Shown here one piece after another: positions 11,087 through 21,984 of a DNA stretch of 64,000 nucleotides. Position numbers and translations under genes: made by a program. Under the pieces are notes generated by a model that ran no database searches, was not told where the DNA came from, and saw nothing but the letters and a program-made list of their open reading frames with translations. Source of the DNA: Armigeres subalbatus (taxonomy: Eukaryota > Arthropoda > Insecta > Diptera > Culicidae); the NCBI RefSeq assembly GCF_024139115.2, contig NC_085141.1, forward strand, positions 172,496,994 to 172,560,993. The letters are read 5' to 3'. Each line of letters opens with the position of its first letter. Within the stretch, counting starts at the first letter, position 1.

Positions 11087-11759
11087 ATTTATGGAAAAAC
11101 AAGAAAATGTAAAAAAAATACCAAATGAAAGTAAATTTAAACTTAAATCAAATTAACGAACAACTTTTACAATTCCATAGAAATAAAATATACAAAACGC
11201 CGAAGCTTAAGAAAAATATACAGCAAAAGTGGCTATTATCCATCCACGTGTGCATAATTCTGGGAAGACTGCACGCTTGAGCGCCAATTAAATCCGAACT
11301 AATCTAAATAATGATAACGGTACATATCGAGAAAAAAAAGAAACATAATTAACAGGAAAATGCGAAAAATATTATAATCTATCAAAATTCAATGTTTTAA
11401 AACTAAAAAAAGAAATAATTTATGAAAAAAATTGACTTTTGAACCACAGTGTAAATTTCAAATGAAAGTTTATTACTAAATGTTCATTAATCTCTACTAA
11501 TTAAACTAATTATATAAAAGCATTATCAAGAACAAAAGGTTAAATTTCTGACGATGATTAGAAAGAAAAATCAATTGAATTTAGCATTTATCATCATCCG
11601 AACAATTCCAAGAGTATTCACTTTCACTGATGCCAATACTATTCTGATCACAACCCATTCACGATTGAAAAGAACAATTGGGAGAAAGGATACCAATTCC
11701 TCCCGGAGCACAATTGAAAAGGATTCCACTTTTGAGTCAAAATGGAAGCCTTTTCTTTA
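11087..11759 (-). other. 5' leader of gypsy element 1
   Basis: This AT-rich stretch lies between the primer-binding site and gag. No coding signal was seen. It matches element 2 at 37090-37723. Confidence 0.7.
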
Positions 11760-11777
11760 GTTTTGCGTTGAGCGCCA
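11760..11777 (-). other. Primer-binding site of gypsy element 1
   Basis: In element orientation TGGCGCTCAACGCAAAAC begins two bases after the 5' LTR. The leading TGG would pair with the CCA end of a tRNA; the first ten bases resemble lysine-type primer sites, but the match is imperfect. Element 2 has the same site at 37724-37741. Confidence 0.6.
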
Positions 11778-11779
11778 TT

Positions 11780-12963
11780 TGTAATATATTTCTCTAGATA
11801 GGCCGTGGCTTACTTACTTTGTCAGGGTCGTCTGCTATGGCTCCTTTGGGAAATTGGTCGGATAAGCTTCCCTTTAAAAAACCAAGGTGAACAGTTCGAA
11901 AGAGTAGAGAGAAAAAGGAATGCGTTGAATAAATTTTAAACAAATCAGATAATTTAACTTAACATTATTTAATTATATTCTTAATTATCATACTTTTGGT
12001 ACATTCTTAGGAATGGATGCGGAAAGGGATAAATGGGAGGGTATTACATATTACCAGTCCATCTGAAGATGAATGGAACCTTTAGGCGGTCCTTGGCACG
12101 ATGACTTCCGAGTTAAGCGATGGCGGTGTCCTGAACACATGAACCTAGTGTCCGCTGTCATAGCTGGGAGGCTCGTCTTTGTTCTTTTTGCTTTACACAC
12201 AAAAGCCGCTTGTCGAAAACGTAATACACCAGCTGGCTTTTATTTGGCGGAGGGGCAACTAACCGGACGAAGCGCAGCACACACGGTTCCGCCGAAAACG
12301 TGGCACACTAGTCGGCTCTGTTCTTGCGAGGGGGCGGTGAAGCAACCGGACGAATCAAAAACGGTTCCTTGGTCACTATCACTGATCTGCCGAGCTTAAT
12401 CACAACCGGCGGCTTCTTCTAGCGTTTCTTCACTCTCCCCGGCGGTTTCTTCTTCAGGGCACAACGGATGGGGCACTCTTGGTGATATGCTCACCCGCGA
12501 ACAGCGATTTTCTGGCCCTTAACGAAAGGCGCACTTTTCCACTCAGTTGTCCTGGCACGGGTCAAATTTGTTCCCTAATGGAGGAGGAGAAACACCACTT
12601 ATCAAATTTAAAACTTGTAATTGTCGCACTGTCGTTTACCTTCTGATCGTGGTTCCAGCGATGACAACCGGTTTTATGGGGTGCGCTCTCAGTGTGTGGG
12701 AGCGTGCACGGCAGTTAGGATTTACTGTGGCTTGATAATGACGGGTGCAGTGTTGATCGGGGAATTGGGGTGTTCAGGTGGATAAGGGTATCGATATTTA
12801 TATATGTTTTATTTCAAGTTCAATTATTATTTTAGGTTCAGTTCAATTTATGCTTAGTTCTAATTTTAATTTCTTTTAAGTTAATTTACCATCATAGAGT
12901 TAAATAATTAATTATGTACAAAAATCATAAAGAGGACAAATGAAACCGAAATGAGAGGTTACA
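11780..12963 (-). repeat. 5' LTR of gypsy element 1
   Basis: This LTR matches 2719-3898 apart from a few substitutions and homopolymer changes. It ends at the AAAC target duplication, after which the Penelope frame continues. Confidence 0.95.
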
Positions 12964-12967
12964 AAAC

Positions 12968-13013
12968 TGATAAGGGATTAAATTATGAATTTAGGTCTAA
13001 GGTAGCTGAACAT
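12968..13013 (+). pseudogene. Penelope-like GIY-YIG endonuclease, part 2
   Basis: The frame continues from 2718 as TDKGLNYEFRSKVAEH. It is interrupted after the histidine codon by a MITE and a LINE and resumes at 15364 with VYQENHS. CTGAACAT occurs three times (13006, 13710, 15356), marking the two later insertions. Confidence 0.7.
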
Positions 13014-13709
13014 TAGGGTGGCTCAAAAAACACTTTTTCAAATTTTTGGATGGGCCGCCCTCCTATTCCTCCTGATGCTCTGGACAAAATTTCAGCCAAA
13101 CCGGTCAACGTTTGGGCAGTGCCAAACTCGTTGGAAGTTTATATGGAAAAATGTATCCAGAAACATCAAAAAACAGTGATTTGCAGTTGGACGGCACAAT
13201 TTACGATCAAGAACCATGATACTCATTCAGCTATTGTAAAATAAAATACAGAATGTTATGCTGAAAACCGCGAGAAGATAAGAGTTTATTACGCAAAGAT
13301 ATTAGCATTTTACTGGAGTGTTGTAGGGGTGAATTTATTTCTTTTCAAAGGTAAAAGAAACGAAATTTGCTCAAACCCCGCTGCAGAGAAATGCTAATAA
13401 CTTAGCCGGGTAAACTCTAATCTTCTCGCGGTTTTCTGCATAACATTCTGTATTAAATTCTCCAAGATCTGAATGAGTATCATGGTTCTTCATCGTAAGT
13501 TGTGTAGTCCAGCTGCAATTTACTGTTTTTGGATGTTTCTGCATACATTTTTTCATATAAACTTCCAACAAGTTTAGCACCGCCCAAACGTTGACCGATT
13601 AGGCTGAAATTTTGTCCAGAGCATCAGGGCATTAAATAGAACCGAATAAGAGGGCGGCCCATCAAAAAAATTGAACAAAGTTTTTCCCATACTAATTTGA
13701 GCCACCCTA
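13014..13709. mobile_element. hAT-like MITE with TAGGGTGGCTC inverted termini
   Basis: Both ends carry TAGGGTGGCTCAAA in inverted orientation, and similarity extends inward through GATGGGCCGCCCTC. The flanks are an 8-bp direct repeat CTGAACAT (13006-13013 and 13710-13717), the duplication length typical of hAT transposons. No transposase is present. Two blocks around 13190-13290 and 13430-13530 are also mutually inverted. Confidence 0.8.
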
Positions 13710-13744
13710 CTGAACATTCATTCATTCATTTATTTAGTTAACAT

Positions 13745-14788
13745 CTAAACAGATAACACTGAATCAACAATTTGACGCCACAATACACGGTTCGAGGCCG
13801 CATCTCTCCATCCTCGGATACGCCCCACGCTCGCCAAGTCGTTCTGCACCTGGTCTGCCCATCTCGCTCGCTGCGCTCCACGCCGTCTCGTACCTGCCAG
13901 ATCGGAAGCGAACACCATCTTTGCAGGGTTGCTGTCCGGCATTCTTGCAACATGTCCTGCCCATCGTACCCTTCCGGCTTTAGCTACCTTCTGGATACTG
14001 GGTTCGCCGTAGAGTTGGGCAAGCTCATGGTTCATTCTTCGCCGCCACACACCGTCTTCTTGCACACCGCCAAAGATGGTCCTAAGCACCCGTCTCTCGA
14101 ATACTCCAAGTGCTTGCAAGTCCTCTTCGAGCATTGTCCATGTTTCATGTCCGTAGAGGACAACCGGTCTTATAAGCGTCTTGTACATGACACATTTGGT
14201 GCGGTGGCGAATCTTTTTCGACCGCAGTTTCTTCTGGAGCCCGTAGTAGGCCCGACTTCCACAGATGATGCGCCTTCGTATTTCACGACTAACGTTGTTG
14301 TCAGCCGTTAGCAAGGATCCGAGGTAGACGAATTCCTCGACCACCTCGAAGGTATCCCCGTCTATCGTAACACTGCTTCCCAGGCGGGCCCTGTCGCGCT
14401 CGGTTCCGCCCACAAGCATGTACTTTGTCTTTGACGCATTCACCACCAGTCCAACTTTTGTTGCTTCACGTTTCAGGCGGGTGTACAGTTCTGCCACCTT
14501 TGCAAATGTTCGGCCGACAATGTCCATGTCATCCGCGAAGCAAATAAATTGACTGGATCTGTTGAAAATCGTACCCCGGCTGTTACACCCGGCTCTCCGC
14601 ATGACACCTTCTAGCGCAATGTTGAACAACAGGCACGAAAGTCCATCACCTTGTCTTAGTCCCCGGCGCGATTCGAACGAACTGGAGTGTTCGCCCGAAA
14701 TCTTCACACAGTTTTGCACACCATCCACCGTTGCTTTGATCAGTCTGGTAAGCTTCGCAGGAAGCTGTTCTCGTCCATAATTTTCCAT
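13745..14788 (-). pseudogene. RT palm and C-terminal domain of RTE-like copy 2
   Basis: This open frame of 347 codons shows SRRGLRQGDGLSCLLFNIA, the catalytic FADD box at about residue 86 and the conserved tail YKTLIRPVVLYGHETW and RVRWAGHVARM. The frame reaches its natural stop (DSVLSV). RT motifs A and B and the fingers lie upstream in two other frames. Confidence 0.85.
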
Positions 14789-15256
14789 AGCTCTACGCGG
14801 TCTATACTGTCGTATGCCGCCTTGAAATCAACGAACAGATGGTGCGTTGGGACCTGGTATTCACGGCATTTTTGAAGGATTTGCCGTACAGTAAAGATCT
14901 GGTCCGTTGTCGAGCGGCCGTCAACGAAGCCGGCTTGATAACTTCCCACGAACTCGTTCACTAATGGTGACAGACGACGGAAGATGATCTGGGATATCAC
15001 TTTGTAGGCGGCATTAAGGATGGTGATCGCTCGAAAGTTCTCACACTCCAGTTTGTCGCCTTTCTTGTAGATGGGGCATATAACCTTCCTTCCACTCCTC
15101 CGGTAGCTGTTCGGTTTCCCAGATTCTAACTATCAGTTTGTGCAGGCAAGTGGCCAGCTTTTCCGGGCCCATCTTGATGAGCTCAGCTCCGATACCATCC
15201 TTACCAGCTGCTTTATTGGTCTTTAGCTGTTGAATGGCATCCTTAACTTCCCTCAA
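14740..15256 (-). pseudogene. RT fingers of RTE-like copy 2, two frames
   Basis: Frame 15041-15256 carries LKTNKAAGKDGIGAELIKMG, and frame 14740-15000 carries YQAGFVDGRSTTDQIFTVRQ and DFKAAYDSIDRVELW. The frames are separated by indels near 15040 and 14745, so this copy does not encode an intact protein. Confidence 0.75.
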
Positions 15257-15363
15257 GGTGGGGGCTGGTTGGCTTCCATCGTCCGCTGAACTGACGTTGT
15301 CATCTCTTCCGCTGCCTTGACTTTCACTGCCTGTACTCTCAGTGCCTGTACCCTACTGAACAT

Positions 15364-15524
15364 GTATATCAGGAAAATCATTCAATTACGACATCAAACA
15401 TTCTCCGTGGAAACTTGATGTTGCTGAGAGCTTGGAAATCTCCCAACAGGTACAAGAGCGGTTGTTGAATAAAGATCAAGAAAATGGTAGCTCCTGGCTC
15501 TTCAAGTTTATACCTAAGCATTAG
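15364..15524 (+). pseudogene. Penelope-like element C-terminus
   Basis: After the LINE insertion the frame resumes as VYQENHSITTSNI and reaches a C-terminal segment reading WLFKFIPKH before a TAG at 15522-15524. A frame change lies in between. The position just ahead of the conserved tail fits the C-terminal end of the GIY-YIG region. Confidence 0.6.
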
Positions 15525-15589
15525 CGCAACAAGCGAGTAGAAGTAAGCACCGTAGTTAATATACCTAGATAAGTACCTAGATAATTTAT

Positions 15590-15770
15590 TATACCTACGC
15601 ATAGTATAAATAATGTAAGCTGCGATCATTTTCTTCAAGTCGAGTCAAGTACGAGACACTGAAGACGGCCTTACTGTTGAGGTCAATACAATACAATTAA
15701 GTGGTGGAATTCAATGGGATTATACAAACTCGTCATTTTATATTGTTTTCATAACATTCTAGAATGATCT
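15590..15770 (+). mobile_element. Penelope-like element 3' tail (copy B)
   Basis: This matches the reverse complement of 340-531 over about 170 bases and follows the Penelope C-terminus directly, which identifies both as tails of the same family. It carries CTGAAGACGGCC (15659-15670), but here the following GAAA is lost by a small deletion. Confidence 0.65.
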
Positions 15771-16212
15771 ATTCAACAATTAAAAACATAAAAATGTTCT
15801 TCGATTTGGATTTGATCCATATGCTCCAAGTGCCACCGCAGAAAGTCGTTGAAAAATAAAAAGATGATTCTCAAAAGTTATTTTTAAGGTTTTTTGCAAT
15901 ATTTTTGTATAACTCCGATGGTATTTTACAAGATTATCAACAGAAGAATAGGGATTTTTGTATAAATTCCTTGTAAATGAATTTCCACAGACTAAAGAGA
16001 ATTTTTGCAGCATTTAAAACCTACGAAAAGCTATAATGATTTTTTTGGAAGAATATCCGCGGAATTTATTCAATTTCTAAGCGATTTCCGCTGGAGCTCA
16101 TGAAGACATTTCTGCAAGTAGGCTCTGAAGATTTTCCGCAGGTTGTTTTTGAAGAATTTCCTTGAACTTACGTCAAAATTCCCAAATAAATTTCCGAATA
16201 ATTCTCTGGGGA
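15771..16212. repeat. Degenerate GAATTTC-type array
   Basis: The sequence is a loose series of TTTCC, GAAGA and AATTC blocks, as in the arrays at 48.4-49.1 and 50.5-52.7 kb. No gene is seen. Confidence 0.5.
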
Positions 16213-16222
16213 GCTTCTGCAG

Positions 16223-16283
16223 CAGATCCGAGAGCAGTTGGATCTCTGCAAACATTTTTTATATTATTTGCCAAGTTTATCTA
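16223..16283 (+). pseudogene. Candidate terminal coding exon, part 1 (unidentified protein)
   Basis: After a possible acceptor (CTTCTGCAG, ending 16222) the frame reads QIREQLDLCKHFLYYLPSL and is then cut by the Tc1-like element at its TA. If the element and one TA copy are ignored, the frame continues at 17968 for another 43 codons. The codons look like a Leu-rich helical protein, but no family was recognised. Upstream exons were not found. A chance open frame is possible. Confidence 0.35.
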
Positions 16284-17965
16284 CAGTGGGTCCAAAAAGT
16301 ATTCGTCTAGCTGCATATTCTTTAGTAAAATGTAAAACTTAGGCGTGATAGAAGTGAGATCAAAAAACTTTCTTCCAAATTTGGTAGAAATCTTATCAAC
16401 ACATGATTATTATTCAAAAACAAATAGAAATTTCAATTACTTTTTCTGGTATGTAGAGAATATCTAAATTTCTTCAATTTCGCTCGCTCAAAAAGTATTT
16501 GTCTATTTAGAAAATAATCGAGTGAAACACGAATATAATAGTTTTATTCGCATGTAGTTACACTAGCACACTTTAGTGATATCTAGCAACATTTTTGTCA
16601 ATATTCAATGACAGATCAAATAATGTTTTTGTTTTGTTTGGCCTTGGCGCGGGAAATAGAAGCACCATGGGTGGGAAAAGTAAAAATATGAGTCCAAATA
16701 AAAAAAAACTTATTCTAAGCCTGCATAATTAGTGCAAGTTGACTTAAAACTTCGCAAGAAATGTGGGTAGACCAAGGGTAGCAAGAATTCAACCATTTAA
16801 TTGGTGATCGATCGCATCAGCGCCACAAAAATCTATCAAAACAAATAACAGAGTGGTCGTCAGCGATGGTAAACTGATAACGATGAGCGATTTATTGCGC
16901 GGAAAATAAAAAAAATCTTTAAAAACGAGTGACCAAACGGGTAACCATATAGGCAAGTGAGTTGAAGAGAAGAAGTGCTCAGATATGAACCAATTCGAAC
17001 AGAAATACCTGTGAAAAGTATGGGTATAATGGGCGAGTATCACGGAAGAAAATTCAAGTGAGCTATCAAATTACCAAAAAACAGCTCGATTTCCGCTAAA
17101 AATATCGCTGGAAGAAGGATGACTTTCGGAAACAAGTCATGTTATCTGACGAAAGCAAGTACAGTATATTTGGATCGAATAGCCGATGTATGGTATGGCG
17201 GAAAAGGAAAATTGAGATACAGTCGCAGAATCTCTTTTGAGCAGTAAAGCATGGTGGGGGCTCCGTCATGGTCTCTGAGGTGCTTGAGCGCAACCGGTGT
17301 GCGAAAATTTCACATTATTGAAGGAATTATGTATAACAAAATGTTCATCCGCATTTTGAAAGAAAATTTGAACGCCAGTGCTGAGAAATTGGGCTTACAT
17401 GGAACATACATCTTACGGGGTAATAATTACCTCAAGCAAACAGCTCAAAGTACTAAGCTGGAGCTACTCTATAATACCCCAATCAACTCGAAACGCCTTC
17501 TCAGATCCCAGATATATATCCAATTTAACTCCATTGGAAGTTTCTGGACGACAAACTTTTCGTGAAATTCGTGAAAGTCATATTTCGAACAACAACGAAT
17601 TGAAATTAGTGTTGAAAGAAAAATGGAAGAATATTCCGCCCCCCATTACGGCTAATTTGGTCAGTTCCATGCCACAAGAACTATAGCCCGCCATAGATAC
17701 ACAGGGGAATCCAACGAAATATTGAATTTTATTCTACAACTCATAGACGAATACTTTTTGAGCCCGTATTTAATGAATTGTTATCTTTTATTACCTTTGT
17801 TTTTGTTATTGTTTTATTTTTCTGTTTGATTTTAAACAATAAAGATGAATTGATTAATTTACTACACAATGTAATCGATAGTTTTATTTTTTTGAGCTTA
17901 CTAGATTCTATCTTTGACATTTTCTAGAAAACACACAGCTAGACGAATACTTTTTGGACTCACTG
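16284..17965 (+). mobile_element. Tc1-like DNA transposon, decayed
   Basis: Terminal inverted repeats begin CAGTGGGTCCAAAAAGTATT on the left and CAGTGAGTCCAAAAAGTATT on the right, with one mismatch in 30 bases, flanked by TA (16282-16283 and 17966-17967). A second pair of related repeats sits inside (about 16486-16510 and 17740-17766), giving the IR/DR arrangement of many Tc1 elements. The transposase frame is ruined by many stops. Confidence 0.9.
16677..17728 (+). pseudogene. Tc1-like transposase remnant
   Basis: Recognisable pieces in changing frames are LSDESK (first catalytic Asp region), KHGGGSVMV-like, ATGVRKFHIIEGIM, NASAEKLGLHGTYI and, near the end, ISNNNELKLVLKEKW and LVSSMPQEL. They match the order of a Tc1 DDE transposase. 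There are many stop codons and shifts, so no active enzyme is encoded. Confidence 0.85.
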
Positions 17966-17967
17966 TA

Positions 17968-18098
17968 CAATCAATATTGCCACACCAACACGAAGAAAAA
18001 TTCTTAAAATTTTAAGCGAATATATCGCGTTGATTGACAAGTGCAAAGGATTAGTGGATATGAATGAGCTGAATTTTCTTTTAGATATCGTACTTTAA
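17968..18098 (+). pseudogene. Candidate terminal coding exon, part 2 (unidentified protein)
   Basis: In phase with 16223-16283 across the transposon, the frame reads INIATPTRRKILKILSEY, then LVDMNELNFLLDIVL and stops at 18096-18098. AATAAA motifs follow at 18139-18144 and 18160-18165, as expected for a gene end. The product is unknown. Confidence 0.35.
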
Positions 18099-18955
18099 AC
18101 AATTATGTAAATATTTATTTCTAATTAACTAAAAGACAAATAAACGCCCTTATAAAAATAATAAAACTTCTGCCCCCAGCTCTGATTTTGTAATTTTTAG
18201 GACCTAATCGAACAACTACCTTCAGGCATAATATAAGTTGGAAGTTGTACGCGAAATGTTGTGTGCAATATTGCATAGTTAACTTGCAGTCAAGTTTTAG
18301 TACAATTGAAAACGTCGACAGATGGCAGCTTTGTTGATTTACACGATAATATAAAATGACTCATTAGAGATTAGTTATGACCATATGATATTTCTTTACT
18401 CATACCTGGGTGGGAAAAATCTTGAGTGTGCGGTAAGGCCGGTAAAATTGTTTACTCATTAATAGGTACTTTTTCTTTGCTATTTCCTTCCCTCTGCTGA
18501 AAAATTTATCATAGGCAATATGAAATAACTGCTCATACTGAGAGTCACTTCAAGTTCTCACAATTTTATATGTTGCCAATCGCACAGGATTGTTTTTGTC
18601 TGCGGGCCGTGAAGCCAGAATTGATTTTTTCTCTCCGCGTGTCTCTATCGGGAGTCTGATGTTTTGGTTGTGTTTTCGTAGTTCAGATGCAGTCTCTTTT
18701 ACTGATGCAGCGCTTTTCCGAACACTAATAGCAACAAAACCAAATCAGTATTGCGCATAAGCCCCAAAATTTTATTCACACCTTTGGGTTTCCGCGCCGA
18801 GCACTCAGCGCCAGACACGGCGATAAGGAGATAGTCGTCAAGTTGGTACTCCTGATTTTTTGGCAACTGATGTCGATTGGTTGTGTGAGTGCACCGGTGT
18901 CAAAAAATAGAGCTTTTAGCTAAACATTTAATTGTCAAATGCACATTTTGACAGT
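18099..18955. other. Non-coding stretch after the candidate exon
   Basis: Two AATAAA motifs occur at the start. The remainder has no open frame or repeat structure that could be named. Confidence 0.4.
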
Positions 18956-19935
18956 CACTCAACTAAACTATCTCTTGAACATCATAAGCCTAATCTTATG
19001 AAGCGTGGAAAAATATGCGAATTTCATTTTCATAGAGCTTCTTATGATAATGACTTACTCTTCATGAAACTCATTCTTGTATCTTATAAAGTTCATGGGA
19101 GTGATCTATAGATAAAATAAAACATAAGAGTTGTCTTATGATTTTCATCACTACTTCTGATGTGAAAAACTCATAAGACAAATCTTATGAAATGAGAAGT
19201 TAACATGGCAGAGTATGTTGTGGACGAACTAATTCTCATCGCAGATATATTCTCGACATATTTATCGACATTCGCGCTTGTAAGCTGCGTTTTATCGTTC
19301 ATCAACTGGGATTTATTTTAATATCTCGTTCGATAGCAGTTGGTTGTTAGGATCAGAAATGTAAGTAAATGATAGGCGTTTTTATTCACTTTTGAAATAA
19401 TATTTCATATTTTTCAGAACTTTGTTGACGCAAGAAGCGAATGAGTGGAATACCGACAATGAGACTATTCTCGAGTCTCCTACTTGGTGCGATGCATCTC
19501 GACGAAACATAAATCGAGTGCATTAAGAGAATGTGATTCAGAAAAAATATTTTAAGCTCATTTTAGTGGAATGTATTCAACCGTCTAAGACGAATTAAGT
19601 AACTCCATTTAATTCGTCTTAGACGGTAGAATGTGATTATTATTTAGAGAAAAATAAAATACCATGTTGTAAAATGAGTTGTGGCACAGCATATACAAAA
19701 ATCGTGTAGAAAACATTATGACCCTCATATGCAAGAATGATTGATGTTTATAAAATTCTCTTATGAATTCCATTATCGACAAATCTTTATATTTTCATAA
19801 GACAAACTTATAAAAATCATTGTCGGTCAAATAACACACAGATCATAAGAAAATCGTACAAAATTTATACGTAATTCTTATAGCAAAAAAACATAAGACA
19901 TTCGTATGATTATCACTAGTTTTCTTGGCTGAGTG
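18956..19935. mobile_element. Long MITE with CACTCA termini and CATAAGA motifs
   Basis: The left end CACTCAACTAAAC and the right end (inverted) CACTCAGCCAAGA align over about 45 bases with roughly 70% identity, including ATCATA and TCTTATG. The body is packed with CATAAGA and its inverse, as in the MITE at 60328-60697. A TA follows the right end but not the left. Inside is a short GTAAGT...TTTTTCAG intron-like segment (about 19360-19418). Confidence 0.5.
19545..19630. repeat. Perfect 19-bp hairpin within a Penelope-tail-like insert
   Basis: ACCGTCTAAGACGAATTAA at 19580-19598 is perfectly inverted at 19609-19627 with a 10-base loop. The preceding AAGCTCATTTTAGTGGAATG resembles 344-363 of Penelope tail copy A, so this may be a variant tail. 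Confidence 0.6.
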
Positions 19936-20214
19936 TAATATAGATGTATGAGTGAATAAAATGTGCAAATGCTCTATCGCGGAAGCAGTCGCTGAAGACA
20001 AGTGTCAATGATTTCAGTAACGAAACGAAAAGTTTCAATGCAAAATACAATATCTTGAAATAAAATTTCACATTACTGATATTGATCCATCCGGCAGCAT
20101 CTCCCTCCGACGCGTGCTACGGACGGGAACTTTCTGCGATTGTCAAGCAATTAATTTTCACTTTGAACCTAATTCTTCCTTAACCTTCCCTTTTATAGAA
20201 TGTTGGGTCCTGAG

Positions 20215-20316
20215 TGTAGAAGAGTGAACTACACTTGTAGAGGGTTGGACAGATAATGATATATTTTCCAGATGATGGTCAGTTATGTCATAACAAATGG
20301 TTACTTAGATGCTACA
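20215..20316 (-). repeat. 3' LTR of mag-like element
   Basis: 102 bp, identical to 24976-25077, running TGTAG...CTACA on both strands. The purine-rich AATGAAGAGAA directly beside it (20317-20327, minus strand) is the likely polypurine tract. Confidence 0.95.
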
Positions 20317-20348
20317 TTCTCTTCATTTGTCTATTTTAGTTTTCATAA

Positions 20349-21186
20349 TTACATATTTAAATTATATAAATTATAATCTGTGAAGTGCTTTGGAGGCTTT
20401 CTTATACGTTTAGATCTAATATTGTACTGTTCTTCTGGATGTTGTCGTTTTTCAATTTCTCTGTTTTCCTCTGTTGTAACTGCTGATGGTATAATACTCA
20501 TTATGGGATTATTACTTACAATTCTTTTTGTGTGATTAATGTGCCTGTCAGTAATAACGCCAGACTCTAAATTTTTCAATTGAAGTCGTGTACCTTGGCG
20601 CTGAAGTACAATGTGTGTCTGAGGAGCAACATTAGTTGTAAGTTTATTTTTCTTCATCATGTTTTTGACTAATACATGGTCACCAACGTCTGTGCTAGAA
20701 ACCTTCGCTTTTCTCTTCAAATCAATGTACAGTTTACCCTTTTCCTTTGTGGCTCTGTCTTTGTTTCGAGCTTGCGATAGATCTACTTTTCTCCTAACAT
20801 GGGGTAATCTGTCTCGTATATTCCATCCAAATAATAATTCAGAAGGACTGAAATCTGTCGATGTGTGTGGTGTTGCTCTGTACGAATGTAGAAAATCCTG
20901 AAGGTCGTTTTTCCAATTTCTTCCCGTAGCTACGCTAATCTTGATCGTTTTCAGGAGGTTCCGGTTTTGCCGTTCAACAAGTCCATTCTGAAAAGCAGCG
21001 TAGGGCACCGAATGTTGTATTTCGATTCCATTTACTGAGCAAAATCTTGAAAATGCTTCAGATGCAAAAGGTTGCCCATTATCACAAACGATTTTCTCAG
21101 GATAACCAAATCGCGCAAATACTTCACGTAATTTTGTAATTGTTATCTCTGCTGTCATTGTAGTTTGATTGGCTACTTCAATAAAT
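20349..21186 (-). pseudogene. Integrase core and C-terminus of mag-like element
   Basis: The frame has the second catalytic Asp in VCDNGQPFASEAF and the Glu in AAFQNGLVERQNRN; the first Asp (LAIDFMEITGG) is upstream across an apparent intron. The C-terminal part carries VGDHVLVKNMM and a basic tail (RSKRIRKPPKHF). The frame from 21186 down is open to its stop at 20349. Confidence 0.85.
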
Positions 21187-21248
21187 CTTAAACAATAAAT
21201 TGTTAGTATATTTTATTATTATGTTTCTAATTAGTTAGATACCGAAAC
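21187..21248 (-). other. Apparent intron in the integrase frame
   Basis: On the minus strand 62 bases starting GTTTCG (or 56 starting GTATCT at 21242) and ending TTTAAG interrupt the integrase frame. They contain a stop and a TACTAAC branch-point-like motif 15 bases before the AG. Removal by either donor brings YFSR back into frame with FIEVANQTT, the expected run of the core domain. An AT-rich insertion is the alternative. Confidence 0.5.
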
Positions 21249-21904
21249 CTAGAGAAATAATCGGTAATCACTAGCAAGTGATTCCCGCCAGTTATTTCCA
21301 TGAAGTCAATGGCCAGTTTAGTCCATGGATAAGCTGGCATTTCGGTTCTGGTTATTGGTTGAACATTGGGTTCAGATACAAGAACGCAACCGGAGCAGCT
21401 CCGAACAAAATTTCCTATCATTTGGTCCATGTGGGTCCACCAAACTTTTAAGCGTAACCTTCTTTTCATTGATGTTATGCCAAGATGAGGATCATGAGCA
21501 ATACGCAGAACTCTAGTTTGTAAGCTTCGTGGTATTATAATTTTGTTATCTTTCATTAATATGTTTCCAGCAAATGTCAAGGAGCTTGCAACTTTCTCAT
21601 TGGACAGTGTTTTGGGCCAACGTTTTGCAGGATATTGTATCCATTTTATCAGCTCTTGCAAATCAATGTCAGTCTTGGTGTGCGTTTGAATTTCTTCCAT
21701 AGATATCGACTTTGGACATGTGTCAATTGCTAATATTTGCATTATTCGTTCGGATTCTTCATCGAAAGTTTGATCGATGTTTGCATTACTTTGACAGAGA
21801 CGGGAGAGAACATCGGCTATGTTTGAATTTCCGGGACGATACATAACGTTATAGTTGAAGGACATCAATGGTTTCAAACGATCTTGTGGTCCGTAATCAA
21901 CCAA
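21227..21904 (-). pseudogene. RNase H end, integrase zinc head and first core motif of mag-like element
   Basis: The frame opens with the RNase H tether (NYNVMYRPGNSNIADVLSRL), then the HHCC zinc head (H in AHDPHLGITSMKRRL, CSGC) and the core start WTKLAIDFMEITGG with the first catalytic Asp. It ends at a stop inside the apparent intron. Confidence 0.85.
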
Positions 21905-21984
21905 AAAGATAAACCATACACATAATCATGAAATCTTTCACATGCCCAAACTAAGGCCAGAGCTTCACGTTCTGTCTGAGCGTA

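Larger units (their letters stand above)
2719..12963 (-). mobile_element. Ty3/gypsy-type LTR retrotransposon, element 1
   Basis: Two LTRs of about 1.18 kb (2719-3898 and 11780-12963) flank gag, zinc knuckle, protease, RT, RNase H and integrase in the gypsy order. Termini are TGTAAC...TTACA. The target duplication is AAAC (2715-2718 and 12964-12967), and the insertion site lies inside a Penelope GIY-YIG frame. The LTRs differ at only a few positions, so insertion is recent. A minus-strand primer-binding site and a purine tract sit next to the LTRs. The coding region carries several one-base frame breaks, so this copy is probably not autonomous as read. Confidence 0.95.
13718..15355 (-). mobile_element. 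RTE-like non-LTR retrotransposon, copy 2, 5'-truncated
   Basis: The 3' end (plus-strand 13718) has a tail of ATTC repeats, and the body encodes an RT and the long C-terminal region. It is flanked by CTGAACAT on the left (shared with the MITE) and at 15356-15363, indicating insertion into the Penelope frame. The endonuclease is missing. It belongs to a related but different family from copies 1 and 3. Confidence 0.8.
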
